Of a stretch of DNA of 64,000 nt, positions 34,577 through 43,882 are shown one piece after another. Position numbers and translations under genes: made by a program. Within the stretch, counting starts at the first letter, position 1, and each line of letters starts with the position of its first letter. Below the pieces are notes generated by a model. It had not been told where the DNA came from and did no database searches. It was given only the letters and a program-made list of their open reading frames with translations. The DNA comes from Suilimivivens sp963650485. Lineage in GTDB: Bacteria > Bacillota > Clostridia > Lachnospirales > Lachnospiraceae. The DNA lies in assembly GCA_963650485.1 (NCBI GenBank), contig CAVJLN010000009.1:1-64000 (forward strand). Direction: 5' to 3'.

Positions 34577-36043
34577 TTATTTATTCAAAGGGATAATCCC
34601 CATTTGACCGTTTTCATCGTAAACCAGACGGTTTGGTGTCCCACTGTAAACCTCTACCGCATACAGCCTTCCGGTAAGTGTCTGGTTTCCTGCCGAATCG
34701 ACAATTGATTCGCTTAATTCATAATAATATCCTAAATTCGGGATTTCGACAAGAGTCTCATACTCATAAACATATCTTCCTTCGATTTCAAAGGAATTGC
34801 CCTGCATATCCTTCAGAATATGCTGATCCATAAGTGCTTTTTTCACCCGGTCGATTGCCGCCTTCACAGTAACCTGCGTCTGCAGTTCAAAATCATAACT
34901 CCGGTACACCACTTCACTCATTACCCCTTCTTCGGAAATCACTGCAAAGCAGTAATTCGTCCGGCCAAGCGGCATATCAATCGGTTCTGTATATAATAAA
35001 CTGTTTTCATTTGGCTCGGAACCATCTGTGGTATAATAAATATTTCCTTCTTCTTCGGTGACTGCCTCAATTAAGGTAGGAAGCTGATAATCTCCGCTGC
35101 TCGGTGTAACCTCCGGTTTTTCCGGAATGGCAACATCAATCAGATAATAGTTTTCTACCGTTTCGCTGCGGATTCCATAATCGTTCACGAAAACGGCTTT
35201 TATCCGGTGCTCCCCCGGCTCTAACAGGATCGGTGCCGTATATACCAGACTGTACTCCTGTGGCTCACTGCCATCGGTCGTATAGTAAATCGTTCCTGTG
35301 GTATTCGCTGTGATTTTCAGTGAAATCACCTTTTCATAATTTCCGGTAGAATATCCGAATTCCGGCTTCATCGCCATATAGTGCTGGAACTGTGTCTGTA
35401 CCGCGGTATCTCCGCTTTCTGTCAGCAGTACATTGATCCGCTCGTAATTCTGCTGACCGGCAAGAATGGTAACAATAAAGTCAAAATACTGTATCTTCCG
35501 TTCCGTATCCATCGACCGTTTAAAGACAACATTTTCCAGAATTTCTTCTGCCCGGTCCGCTTCACCCAGTTCATAATAGCATTGCGCCTGCATATAGGGA
35601 ATCTCCAAATCCTCCGGCTGCAATTTTTCGGCCTTGGCAAGAAAGGTAAGTGCATTCTTGTACTGCTCTTTTTCCATGCGTTCTTCTGCTTCCCGGAGCT
35701 GATAGTTCACCGAATAATTCTGATAGATAAGTCCGGCAATCAAAACAATAATCAACGTCATCAGAACGGCAGCAAGCGTGGTAATCAAAATACGCTTTTT
35801 GGAAGTAATACCGTTAAAAATGCTTTCCTCTTTAAGGAAATCCTCCTCTGCCGGTTTTTTGGGGGAATCTGAAGGATTTTCATGTGGATACGGATTGATT
35901 TCTTCCGCAACGGTCGACAGGGTTTCCTCAATACTGTTTTGAATTTCAGGCTCAAAATCCGGAACAATCTGGATCTCTGCTCCACATCGTTCACAGTAAA
36001 GATGTTCTTCCTTCATTTCATATCCGCATCGTGGACAAATCAT
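34577..36043 (-). CDS. Zinc ribbon-TM-TPR protein with two hexosaminidase-C-like repeats
   Basis: This is an unusual 488-residue architecture. It has a cytoplasmic zinc ribbon (Cys 3, 6, 17, 20), an acidic linker and one membrane segment (about 85-108). Outside come two or more TPR-like helices (about 115-215), then two copies of a small beta domain carrying IYYTTDGSEP (about 250-300 and 335-385) and a novel C-terminal domain. The YTTDGSEP unit is the chitobiase/beta-hexosaminidase C-terminal-like (FN3-associated) domain, common on carbohydrate-handling surface proteins. No catalytic domain is present. A wall- or glycan-sensing role is possible but unproven. Confidence 0.8.
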   Translation of the reverse strand: MICPRCGYEMKEEHLYCERCGAEIQIVPDFEPEIQNSIEETLSTVAEEINPYPHENPSDSPKKPAEEDFLKEESIFNGITSKKRILITTLAAVLMTLIIVLIAGLIYQNYSVNYQLREAEERMEKEQYKNALTFLAKAEKLQPEDLEIPYMQAQCYYELGEADRAEEILENVVFKRSMDTERKIQYFDFIVTILAGQQNYERINVLLTESGDTAVQTQFQHYMAMKPEFGYSTGNYEKVISLKITANTTGTIYYTTDGSEPQEYSLVYTAPILLEPGEHRIKAVFVNDYGIRSETVENYYLIDVAIPEKPEVTPSSGDYQLPTLIEAVTEEEGNIYYTTDGSEPNENSLLYTEPIDMPLGRTNYCFAVISEEGVMSEVVYRSYDFELQTQVTVKAAIDRVKKALMDQHILKDMQGNSFEIEGRYVYEYETLVEIPNLGYYYELSESIVDSAGNQTLTGRLYAVEVYSGTPNRLVYDENGQMGIIPLNK

Positions 36044-36098
36044 TTCCGTACCTCCTTCCCTTACCGGATACCATGCTGCCTGCCTCTAAATATATCTA

Positions 36099-36128
36099 TT
36101 AACTATTCAGAACTACATTCGTAAAACA
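36099..36128 (-). mobile_element. MITE end (copy E4) forming the folD stop
   Basis: On the minus strand GTTTTACGAATGTAG followed by TTCTGAATAGTTAA is the right end of the dispersed element (GGTTTTACGAATGGGG, TTCTGAATAGTTAC in full copies). The folD reading frame runs into it, so the last residues VLRM and the TAG stop are encoded by element sequence. The left side of the element is not recognisable. Confidence 0.7.
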
Positions 36129-36955
36129 GAGTTCACACAGTTATGCAGCAGCATCGCAATCGTCATCGGTCCGACACCCCCCGGCACCGGCGTAATAGCT
36201 TCGCAGACCGGAAATACGGAATCGTAATCCACATCTCCGCAAAGCTTATTGTTCTCATCCCGGTTAATGCCGACATCAATAACAACCGCACCTTCCTTTA
36301 CATAGTCTGCATTTACCATCTTCGGCTTACCGATTGCAACAATCAGAATGTCTGCGCTCTTGCAGACCTCCTTCAGATTTCTGGTTCTCGAATGTGCAAT
36401 TGTAACAGTTGCATTCTCACGAAGCATTAATAATGCCATAGGCTTTCCGACGATATTGCTTCTTCCTAAAATGACACATTCTCTGCCTTCAATTTCAATA
36501 TTACTTCTCTTTAAAAGTTCAATAATTCCCGCGGGAGTACAGGAGACAAAGCCCTTTTGTCCAATGCAGAGTGCACCCACGCTCTGCGGATGAAATCCAT
36601 CAACATCCTTTAACGGAGAAATGGTTCGGATTACAAGATTTTCATCAATGTGGGAAGGTAAGGGAAGCTGTACTAAAATACCGTTCACATCCTTCCGCTC
36701 ATTCAGTTCTCCGATCAGGTCAAGCAGCTCCTGCTGCGTAGTCTCCTCCGGCAGCTCATAGGATAACGACCGGATTCCAATGTATTCACAACCCTTTTTC
36801 TTATTTCTAACATAAACAGTAGATGCCGGATTATCACCGACCTGCACAACGGCAAGGGTAATCTCAATTCCCTGCTCCTTTAACTGTGCTACCTTTTCCT
36901 TCAGTTCATCCTTTAACTGTGTGGATATTTCTTTTCCATTAATGATCTTTGCCAT
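36113..36955 (-). CDS. folD: Bifunctional methylene-THF dehydrogenase/methenyl-THF cyclohydrolase
   Basis: This enzyme interconverts 5,10-methylene-, methenyl- and 10-formyl-THF. The 280 residues include the catalytic YVRNKKKGCEYIGI block (Tyr/Lys), QLPLPSH and the NADP site ILGRSNIVGKPMALLML. It lies 12 bp downstream of fhs; together they form the C1-folate branch used in anaerobes for purines or the methyl branch of acetogenesis. Its C-terminus is element-derived (see 36099-36128). Confidence 0.96.
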   Translation of the reverse strand: MAKIINGKEISTQLKDELKEKVAQLKEQGIEITLAVVQVGDNPASTVYVRNKKKGCEYIGIRSLSYELPEETTQQELLDLIGELNERKDVNGILVQLPLPSHIDENLVIRTISPLKDVDGFHPQSVGALCIGQKGFVSCTPAGIIELLKRSNIEIEGRECVILGRSNIVGKPMALLMLRENATVTIAHSRTRNLKEVCKSADILIVAIGKPKMVNADYVKEGAVVIDVGINRDENNKLCGDVDYDSVFPVCEAITPVPGGVGPMTIAMLLHNCVNSVLRM

Positions 36956-36967
36956 CTTCGCACTCCT

Positions 36968-38638
36968 TTAGAACAATCCTGTAATCTTTCCTTCTTCGTT
37001 CACATCAATATCAAATGCGGCCGGATGCTTGGGAAGTCCCGGCATGGTCATAACCGCTCCAGTGAGGACAACGACAAAGCCCGCTCCTGCAGAGATATAA
37101 GCCTCTCTTACCTGCAGGGTAAATCCTTCCGGTCTTCCTAAGAGTTCCGGGTTATCGGACAGGGAATACTGGGTTTTCGCCATACATACCGGCATGTTTC
37201 CAAATCCCATCTCTTCGATTTTCTTTAACTGCTTTAACGCTGCCGGTGCATAGCTTACGCCGTCCGCACCATAAATTTCCCCTGCAACGGTTTCAATCTT
37301 TTCCTTTAAGGAAAGCGCATCCTCATACAACGGTTTAAAATGGCTCTCCCTGGTCTCTATGGATCGGATAACCTTTTCGGCAAGTTCGATACCGCCTTCC
37401 CCGCCCTCGGTAAAGACCTTGGAAATGGCAAACTCACAGTTTCTCTCTTCGCAGAACTGCTTTACCCAAGCGGTTTCTGCTTCTGTATCGGTGTGGAAAC
37501 TGTTTAAGGTAACCACGACCGGCACTCCATATTTCTGGAGATTTTCAATGTGCTTTTCGAGGTTCACAATTCCTTTTTTTAATGCATCAAGGTTTTCATT
37601 CTGAAGATCTGCTTTTGCAATACCGCCATTGTATTTAAGTGCACGAATTGTTGCAACAAGAACCACAACATCCGGCTTTAAGCCTGCCATACGGCACTTG
37701 ATATCAAAGAACTTCTCTGCTCCGAGATCAGCGCCAAAACCTGCTTCGGTGATACAGTAATCGGCCATCTTTAAAGCAGCCTTCGTAGCTCTTACAGAGT
37801 TACAGCCATGTGCGATGTTCGCAAAAGGACCACCATGGATCAGTACCGGATTGTGCTCTAAGGTCTGCACAAGATTGGGCTTCAACGCATCCTTAAGAAG
37901 GGCTGCCATCGCGCCTACCGCCTGCAGATCGCCTGCCGTAACCGGCTCTCCCTGATAGTTATAAGCAACCACGATACGAGAAAGACGTTCCTTTAAATCC
38001 TTCATATCATCTGCCAGACAAAGAATTGCCATAATTTCAGAAGCTACCGTAATCACGAAATGGTCTTCTCGTACCATTCCGTCTGCCTTTGCCCCCAGTC
38101 CGACAACGACATTACGTAATACACGGTCATTCATGTCAAGGCATCGTTTCCAGGTCACCTGTCTTGGATCAATCTGTAACTGGTTGCCCTGCTGGATATG
38201 GTTGTCCAGCAACGCAGCAAGCAGATTATTCGCGGAAGTAATGGCATGAAAATCTCCGGTAAAATGCAGGTTGATATCTTCCATCGGAACGACCTGTGCA
38301 TAACCGCCGCCGGCTGCACCGCCTTTAATTCCAAAGCAGGGACCCAAAGAGGGTTCCCGTAACGTAATGACTGCTTTCTTTCCCATCCTTCCAAAGGCCT
38401 GTCCGAGTCCCACGCTGGTTGTTGTCTTTCCTTCTCCTGCAGGAGTCGGATTAATGGCCGTAACGAGGATCAGTTTACCATCCGGACGCTCCTTCAGCTT
38501 TTCAAGATACTCGTCAGAAAGCTTCGCCTTATACTTTCCATAGAATTCCAGTTCCTCTGCGGTAATTCCGAGTGTTTCCGCAACTGATGCAATCGGTTCC
38601 ATTTTTGCTTCCTGTGCAATTTCAATATCTGATTTCAT
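36968..38638 (-). CDS. fhs: Formate-tetrahydrofolate ligase
   Basis: This ligase makes 10-formyl-THF from formate, THF and ATP. The 556 residues include the nucleotide-binding TPAGEGKTTTSVGLGQA and the block EPSLGPCFGIKGGAAGGGYAQV. It is first of fhs-folD. No other Wood-Ljungdahl genes are in the window, so a purely biosynthetic role is equally likely. Confidence 0.97.
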   Translation of the reverse strand: MKSDIEIAQEAKMEPIASVAETLGITAEELEFYGKYKAKLSDEYLEKLKERPDGKLILVTAINPTPAGEGKTTTSVGLGQAFGRMGKKAVITLREPSLGPCFGIKGGAAGGGYAQVVPMEDINLHFTGDFHAITSANNLLAALLDNHIQQGNQLQIDPRQVTWKRCLDMNDRVLRNVVVGLGAKADGMVREDHFVITVASEIMAILCLADDMKDLKERLSRIVVAYNYQGEPVTAGDLQAVGAMAALLKDALKPNLVQTLEHNPVLIHGGPFANIAHGCNSVRATKAALKMADYCITEAGFGADLGAEKFFDIKCRMAGLKPDVVVLVATIRALKYNGGIAKADLQNENLDALKKGIVNLEKHIENLQKYGVPVVVTLNSFHTDTEAETAWVKQFCEERNCEFAISKVFTEGGEGGIELAEKVIRSIETRESHFKPLYEDALSLKEKIETVAGEIYGADGVSYAPAALKQLKKIEEMGFGNMPVCMAKTQYSLSDNPELLGRPEGFTLQVREAYISAGAGFVVVLTGAVMTMPGLPKHPAAFDIDVNEEGKITGLF

Positions 38639-38692
38639 CCCTCATAAATCCTTTCTATCTATAAGTATTCTAAACTGTTCCGTCCTTCACCG

Positions 38693-41551
38693 TTACAGGC
38701 ACTCCTCAATATACTGCTCAAACTGCTCCTGACTCATCAGTACCTTACGCGGCTTCGTGCCCTCTTCTTCACCAACGACACCGGCCTCACACAACTGATC
38801 CATAATCCGGGCTGCACGGTTAAAGCCGATTTTAAACACACGCTGTAACATACCGATCGATGCTTTATCCTTCTCAATGATGAACTGTGCTGCATCCACA
38901 AAGTACTGATCCCGCTCATTACCGCCGCCGGAGCCACCAGATCCGTCTCCTGAGGCAGAGCCCAGGCTTTCCATCTTTTCCTGGATATCGGAATCATAAA
39001 TATTGCCAAGCTGCTGGTTCTTTAAGAACTCTACAACGTCTGAAACTTCCTTATCGGAAACAAATGCGCCCTGTACCCGGACAGGCTTCGTATAGCCCTG
39101 TGGATAAAACAACATATCGCCCTTACCCAAAAGCTTCTCCGCTCCGTTCATATCAAGAATGGTTCGTGAATCGACACCGCTGGATACACTGAATGCAATA
39201 CGGCTCGGCATATTCGCCTTAATCAGGCCCGTAATAACATCTACCGAAGGACGCTGGGTCGCAATGATCAGATGGATTCCGGCTGCTCTTGCAAGCTGTG
39301 CCAGACGGCAGATAGATTCCTCCACCTCGCCCGGAGATACCATCATCAGATCGGCAAGCTCGTCCACGATAATCACGATCTGCGGCATCTTCTTCGGAGC
39401 CTGCGGATCGCCTTTAGCAGCCATATCTTCCACTTTCTTATTGTATCCCTTAAGATCACGGACATTGAAGTCTGCAAACTTCTGATAACGGTCCGTCATC
39501 TCGGCAACGCCCCACTGCAGGGCAGCAGATGCTTTCTTAGGGTCAGTCACAACCGGAATCATCAGATGGGGGATTCCGTTATAAACACTCAATTCCACCA
39601 CCTTCGGATCCACCATGATCAGTTTAACGTCCGAAGGATCTGCCTTGTACAGAATACTCATAATCAGAGTATTGATACATACCGATTTACCGGATCCTGT
39701 CGCACCGGCAATCAGCATATGAGGCATCTTCGCAATGTCACTGACCACAACACGTCCTGCAATATCCTTACCAACCGCAAATGCAATATTTGAAGGGAAC
39801 TTTTTAAATTCATCCGTTTCAAGCAGTTCCCGTAACCCGACTGCTGTATTTTCTTTATTCGGAACTTCAATACCAATCGCTGCCTTACCGGGAATCGGTG
39901 CTTCAATACGAATGTCTGTAGCCGCAAGATTTAACTTAATATCATCAGCCAGTCCGACAATTTTACTTACCTTAACGCCTTGCTCCGGCTGCAGTTCATA
40001 ACGTGTTACGGCTGGCCCCTGGCTAATGTTCGTAATCGTTACCCGTACTCCGAAGGTCTGCAGGGTCTGCTGTAGACGTTGTGCAGTTTCACGAAGCTCG
40101 TTTCCGGCATTCTGATTCTCCTTGCTCATGCTCTTCGTCAGGAGACTGATCGGTGGAAACTGATATTCCCTGGGACGTACCGGCTGGTTTCCGAGATTTT
40201 CCTGTGTCATGCCCTGCTGTGCCTGTCCGGGAGCATGGTTCTGAGCCACATGATTCTGTGTGGAGCCTGTCTGTGTCTGTGACATGCGATTCGTTCCGAC
40301 CGATGACGTACCGGATGTCATACCTGTGCCTGACGCAGAACTCCGCGCCGTTTCCGGCTGCGGATCTGTTGTAAGCGGAATGCCAAACGGATCCTCTTTC
40401 GGAAGTCTGGCAACCGGACGTGTTTTCGCAGATACCGGTATTTCCCCTTCTTCATAGGGATTTACGATCTCTGAAATATCATCACTCTGCTGTTCCCCTA
40501 CTTCTCCGTTAATCCGGATCTTACTGAAATCAAAACCGCCAGACGGTTCTTCATGGGTAATCACGGACTGCGTAGCTGCTGACTGCGTAACTACCGTCTG
40601 TGCAGCCACCGGCTTCTGATATGTATCTTCCGGTATCATTTCCTCTTCCATCTGCGTATGAGGTCGTTCCAGTTGTTCTTCAAAATCGGACAGATTAATC
40701 TCATGGATGTCATCCCGTTCGCGTACCACAGGTTCTTCATGGCTTTCTGCAGTAAGGGAGGTATCCATCATGACACCAGTCACCTTTTTATTCATGCGAA
40801 GAATCTTCTGATCCTCCTCCTGTTCTTCCCGGAGCCTTCGTTCTTCCCCTCTCCTCTTCCGGAGCTCTTCTGCTTCCTCCCTGCGCTTCTGTGCCCGTTC
40901 TCTGCGGTAAGCCGCATCTTCTCTGGAACGCTCATAAACTTTCCGGCTTCCGCTCTTAACACCATTCATAAAAGACTTGTCCGTAATGACAATCAACGCA
41001 ATAATGGCGATCACTAAAAGACTCAATATGGTTCCGATAAGTCCTAAAAAGTGGTACGCAAGATAAGCAAAGGAGCCGCCTAAAATTCCACCGCCGTTCC
41101 GGTTCGTACTGCATGCTTCATAGATGCCCTTAAAATCATAAGAAGCCGCTTCCTGTGGCGCTTTCGTAAACAGCTCACACATCATGCTGACGATCAGATA
41201 TAAACATACTGTCGCAATAATCTTCCTTGTGGCAATGATATTTCCACTGTTAATCATGGCGAAGGCAATGACTATAAACAGAAAAACCGGAATCAGATAC
41301 GCGGTGAGTCCGAAAATTCCGAACATCACGCCACTGATTGCATTTCCCATTACGCCGATAATTCCAAAATTACATAAAAACAGAAAAACGCACAAGGCAA
41401 ACAAGGCAATCAAAATCACTTCGCTTTTGATTGCCACATCCATCGGCTCACTCTGACGCTGGTTCTGACTCCTGCTCCGGCTTTTGCCTGACGTGTTTGT
41501 TTTTCTGGTATTATTATTTTTTCTGGTGTTGCTTTTCTTACTCTGTGCCAT
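38693..41551 (-). CDS. DNA translocase FtsK/SpoIIIE
   Basis: This 952-residue motor pumps DNA through the division or sporulation septum. Four membrane segments (about 45-190) anchor it; a long charged, Gln/Thr-rich linker (about 205-470) follows. The motor domain carries Walker A AGATGSGKSVCINTL and Walker B IVIIVDELADLMM. A C-terminal winged-helix gamma domain (GFNRAARIMDQLCEAGVVG) reads KOPS/SRS polarity sequences. Whether it acts mainly as SpoIIIE or SftA/FtsK cannot be told. It ends 54 bp before fhs. Confidence 0.95.
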   Translation of the reverse strand: MAQSKKSNTRKNNNTRKTNTSGKSRSRSQNQRQSEPMDVAIKSEVILIALFALCVFLFLCNFGIIGVMGNAISGVMFGIFGLTAYLIPVFLFIVIAFAMINSGNIIATRKIIATVCLYLIVSMMCELFTKAPQEAASYDFKGIYEACSTNRNGGGILGGSFAYLAYHFLGLIGTILSLLVIAIIALIVITDKSFMNGVKSGSRKVYERSREDAAYRRERAQKRREEAEELRKRRGEERRLREEQEEDQKILRMNKKVTGVMMDTSLTAESHEEPVVRERDDIHEINLSDFEEQLERPHTQMEEEMIPEDTYQKPVAAQTVVTQSAATQSVITHEEPSGGFDFSKIRINGEVGEQQSDDISEIVNPYEEGEIPVSAKTRPVARLPKEDPFGIPLTTDPQPETARSSASGTGMTSGTSSVGTNRMSQTQTGSTQNHVAQNHAPGQAQQGMTQENLGNQPVRPREYQFPPISLLTKSMSKENQNAGNELRETAQRLQQTLQTFGVRVTITNISQGPAVTRYELQPEQGVKVSKIVGLADDIKLNLAATDIRIEAPIPGKAAIGIEVPNKENTAVGLRELLETDEFKKFPSNIAFAVGKDIAGRVVVSDIAKMPHMLIAGATGSGKSVCINTLIMSILYKADPSDVKLIMVDPKVVELSVYNGIPHLMIPVVTDPKKASAALQWGVAEMTDRYQKFADFNVRDLKGYNKKVEDMAAKGDPQAPKKMPQIVIIVDELADLMMVSPGEVEESICRLAQLARAAGIHLIIATQRPSVDVITGLIKANMPSRIAFSVSSGVDSRTILDMNGAEKLLGKGDMLFYPQGYTKPVRVQGAFVSDKEVSDVVEFLKNQQLGNIYDSDIQEKMESLGSASGDGSGGSGGGNERDQYFVDAAQFIIEKDKASIGMLQRVFKIGFNRAARIMDQLCEAGVVGEEEGTKPRKVLMSQEQFEQYIEECL

Positions 41552-41592
41552 ACTACATCCCTTTCAGCACTAGATCTTGTGCTTACATAGTC

Positions 41593-42303
41593 TTAATTAG
41601 TATAGCATTTTTTCTTTTTGCTATCAATGAGAGAATGTAGTTTTTTCATAGCATCCCCGATTCCCCCGGTATCATTAATAATCCCCTCTTCCACCGCTTC
41701 CTTGCCTACCAGGATTGTTCCGACATCCTTCGTCAACATTTCCGTTTCCATCATCAGTTCCTCAAAGCGTGATCTCGTAATGCTACAATGATGACAGACA
41801 AATCCGGTAATCCGGTCCTGGATCTGCTTAAAATAATCAAAGGTCTGCGGCACTCCAATCACCATGCCATTCATGCGCACCGGGTGAATGACCATTGTTC
41901 CCGTTGGCACAATATAGGAATAATCGGTACTAACGGCAATCGGGACACCAATCGAATGACTTCCCCCAAGTACCAGTGAAACAGTGGGCTTACTTAATGA
42001 CGCAATCATTTCCGCAATGGCAAGTCCTGCTTCCACATCTCCCCCGACGGTATTTAAAAGAATGAGAACCCCGTCAATGTTTTCACTGTCTTCAATGGCT
42101 GCAAGCTGTGGCAGAATATGTTCATACTTCGTAGACTTGGAATTGCTTCCCAGATTATCATGCCCCTCAATCTCACCGATCACCGAAATCAGATGGATGG
42201 TATTTTCTTTTTCATTCTTATTTAAGGTGGCCTGTCCGGTTTCTTCAATTCTCCGATCCCGGTTCTTTTCTTCCTCTACTCTTATATTTTGTTCGTTTTC
42301 CAC
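41593..42303 (-). CDS. tepA: ClpP-like serine protease (TepA/YmfB type)
   Basis: This 236-residue protein has a ClpP/crotonase fold. The N-terminus is charged; the ISVIGEIEGHDN, LLNTVGGDVEAGLAIAEMI, and VLGGSHSIGVPIAVS blocks match ClpP-class strands with the nucleophile Ser in GGSHSIG. TVIHP-like VIHPVRMNG follows. B. subtilis TepA/YmfB is a ClpP-like enzyme in the same position next to spoIIIE. It has no transit or signal peptide. The leader upstream holds two hairpin modules. Confidence 0.85.
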   Translation of the reverse strand: MENEQNIRVEEEKNRDRRIEETGQATLNKNEKENTIHLISVIGEIEGHDNLGSNSKSTKYEHILPQLAAIEDSENIDGVLILLNTVGGDVEAGLAIAEMIASLSKPTVSLVLGGSHSIGVPIAVSTDYSYIVPTGTMVIHPVRMNGMVIGVPQTFDYFKQIQDRITGFVCHHCSITRSRFEELMMETEMLTKDVGTILVGKEAVEEGIINDTGGIGDAMKKLHSLIDSKKKKCYTN

Positions 42304-42324
42304 ACGATCTCCCTTCCAAATTCA

Positions 42325-42401
42325 TTCAAAAATGATCACTGAAACATTTACTCATGCGCAATACTCAGAAAATGATCCACAGGATCATTTTCTGATATGC
42401 A
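42325..42401 (-). repeat. Pair of hairpin modules in the tepA leader
   Basis: The copy at 42364-42401 has a perfect 14-bp stem, TCAGAAAATGATCC - ACA - GGATCATTTTCTGA, followed by TATGCA. A diverged copy (TTCAAAAATGATCAC...) is at 42325-42360. The same module occurs in the leuB leader at 6371-6410. It lies between the terminator at 42411 and the tepA start. Confidence 0.6.
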
Positions 42402-42410
42402 CCGGCAACC

Positions 42411-42440
42411 AAAAACGCACCGGAAATTTCCGATGCGTTT
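42411..42440 (-). terminator. Intrinsic terminator after the 42481-43827 gene
   Basis: On the minus strand AAACGCATCGG - AAATTT - CCGGTGCGTTT forms an 11-bp stem (one T-G pair) followed by more T. It lies 40 bp past the stop. Confidence 0.88.
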
Positions 42441-42480
42441 ATTATGTCCTTAATAAGGGTTCTTATTCGTATGTAAGTTT

Positions 42481-43827
42481 CTAACGATCCCTGCATTCCC
42501 TTTCTTTAATTTCATCCAGTTTCCGGTCAAATGCAAGCATATCGTCCATATTGACTTCAAAATCAAAATCAACATGACGGGAAACATGCTTTTTCGGTCC
42601 CGGCAGAGGATTCTCAAGGTATTTTATCTTTCGTCCATCCGATGCCACAAAGAAGTCCGGATTTTCCGGCTGCTTGTCTTCCTCCAGCAGTTCATCCGGG
42701 AATCTCCAGTCTTCTTCCGGAACATCATCCAAATCAAATCTCCAGTCTTCTTCTAAAGCAGTTGATTTTTCTTCTGATTCATTTTCGTTCTCTAGCATTT
42801 CCGGATTCTTTCTCTCTCCCGAATTCTCTGTCTCAATCGTCAGATGATCTATGCTTTCCTTCTGTTGTTCTTCTTTTTGCTCTTGTTTCAGCTTTTCCTG
42901 TCCAGAAGCCCCGCCTTCCTCTCTGTACTTCTTATAACAGGTCCGACCAATATTGCACAGCATTCCAACGAGAATAACTGTCATAACATAAATCACATAT
43001 TTAAGCTCCAGTCCCTGACAGGTTCCCGGCAGATCCCGGAACTGTCCGACCCACCATTGGATCTGACCAGATATGACTTCACCGGAAATTCCGGTATATT
43101 TCATAAGCGTTGCAAACATTCCAAGAAGCATTCCAAGGAATACAATAAGTGCCTGTGAAAACGTAGACATAATCTGATCCTTTTCTTCCAAAAGATCCTG
43201 ATCCTGTCTCAGGATCAGCTCCTTCGTTGCCAGATGTATCTTGACCAGCACTCCCCCAAACAGAATTACCAGAAGAAAGCCTGCATAATTCCAGATACAG
43301 ACCACTCCCAGGTAAAAGCCCATCCATATCAGATACAATTCACAAATACTGCTCCTGCGCCAGCCTTCCTCTCCGGAAAGTGTATAGAAATATCCAATCA
43401 TAAGGAGAATGAAGGAAAAGTGAAACAGATAAAAGCTGATCGGTTCCACATTGGCTGTCGCAATCAGTATTGAGGGAATGGCCGCCAGAATCGTTGTCGA
43501 AAGCAATGCTGCCAGTCTTCCGCACAGACACCACATGGCCCGCAGGAAGCAATACAAAGCCGCCAGCTGCAAAATCCCCTGAAATACCAGTACGGCTTCC
43601 AGATGATTTCCACACAGTGCCAGCAGCCTTGACAATACATTCGTATAAGCATAGGCCAGTCCGGAAGATAGTAACGGTGTACTCTCCTCTGCCCTGATCA
43701 TGGCGCACTCATAATATCCATAATAGTCGGTAACCATATTCCAGTTGAGAAATACATACAATGCACGAACTCCCGCCACCAATATGGTCCATATAATGAT
43801 TGACGCTCTTCGTTTCATTCTCTTCAC
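42481..43827 (-). CDS. Polytopic membrane protein, possible GT-C-type glycosyltransferase
   Basis: I do not recognise this gene with confidence. The protein of about 448 residues has some nine hydrophobic segments in its first 300 residues and a charged cytoplasmic tail of about 130 residues. The tail holds two EEDWRF motifs and is very rich in Glu/Lys. The layout (first segment, then a loop with TDYYGYYECA, then many segments) is like dolichyl-phosphate-mannose-type GT-C transferases. The start is set at GTG 43827 with GGAGGG 6 bases upstream; ATGs at 43854 and 43818 are alternatives. Confidence 0.6.
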   Translation of the reverse strand: MKRMKRRASIIIWTILVAGVRALYVFLNWNMVTDYYGYYECAMIRAEESTPLLSSGLAYAYTNVLSRLLALCGNHLEAVLVFQGILQLAALYCFLRAMWCLCGRLAALLSTTILAAIPSILIATANVEPISFYLFHFSFILLMIGYFYTLSGEEGWRRSSICELYLIWMGFYLGVVCIWNYAGFLLVILFGGVLVKIHLATKELILRQDQDLLEEKDQIMSTFSQALIVFLGMLLGMFATLMKYTGISGEVISGQIQWWVGQFRDLPGTCQGLELKYVIYVMTVILVGMLCNIGRTCYKKYREEGGASGQEKLKQEQKEEQQKESIDHLTIETENSGERKNPEMLENENESEEKSTALEEDWRFDLDDVPEEDWRFPDELLEEDKQPENPDFFVASDGRKIKYLENPLPGPKKHVSRHVDFDFEVNMDDMLAFDRKLDEIKERECRDR

Positions 43828-43882
43828 ATTATCCCTCCACATGCCTTTTGGCATGCCATATTACCGCAATGGAATTTTAAAG

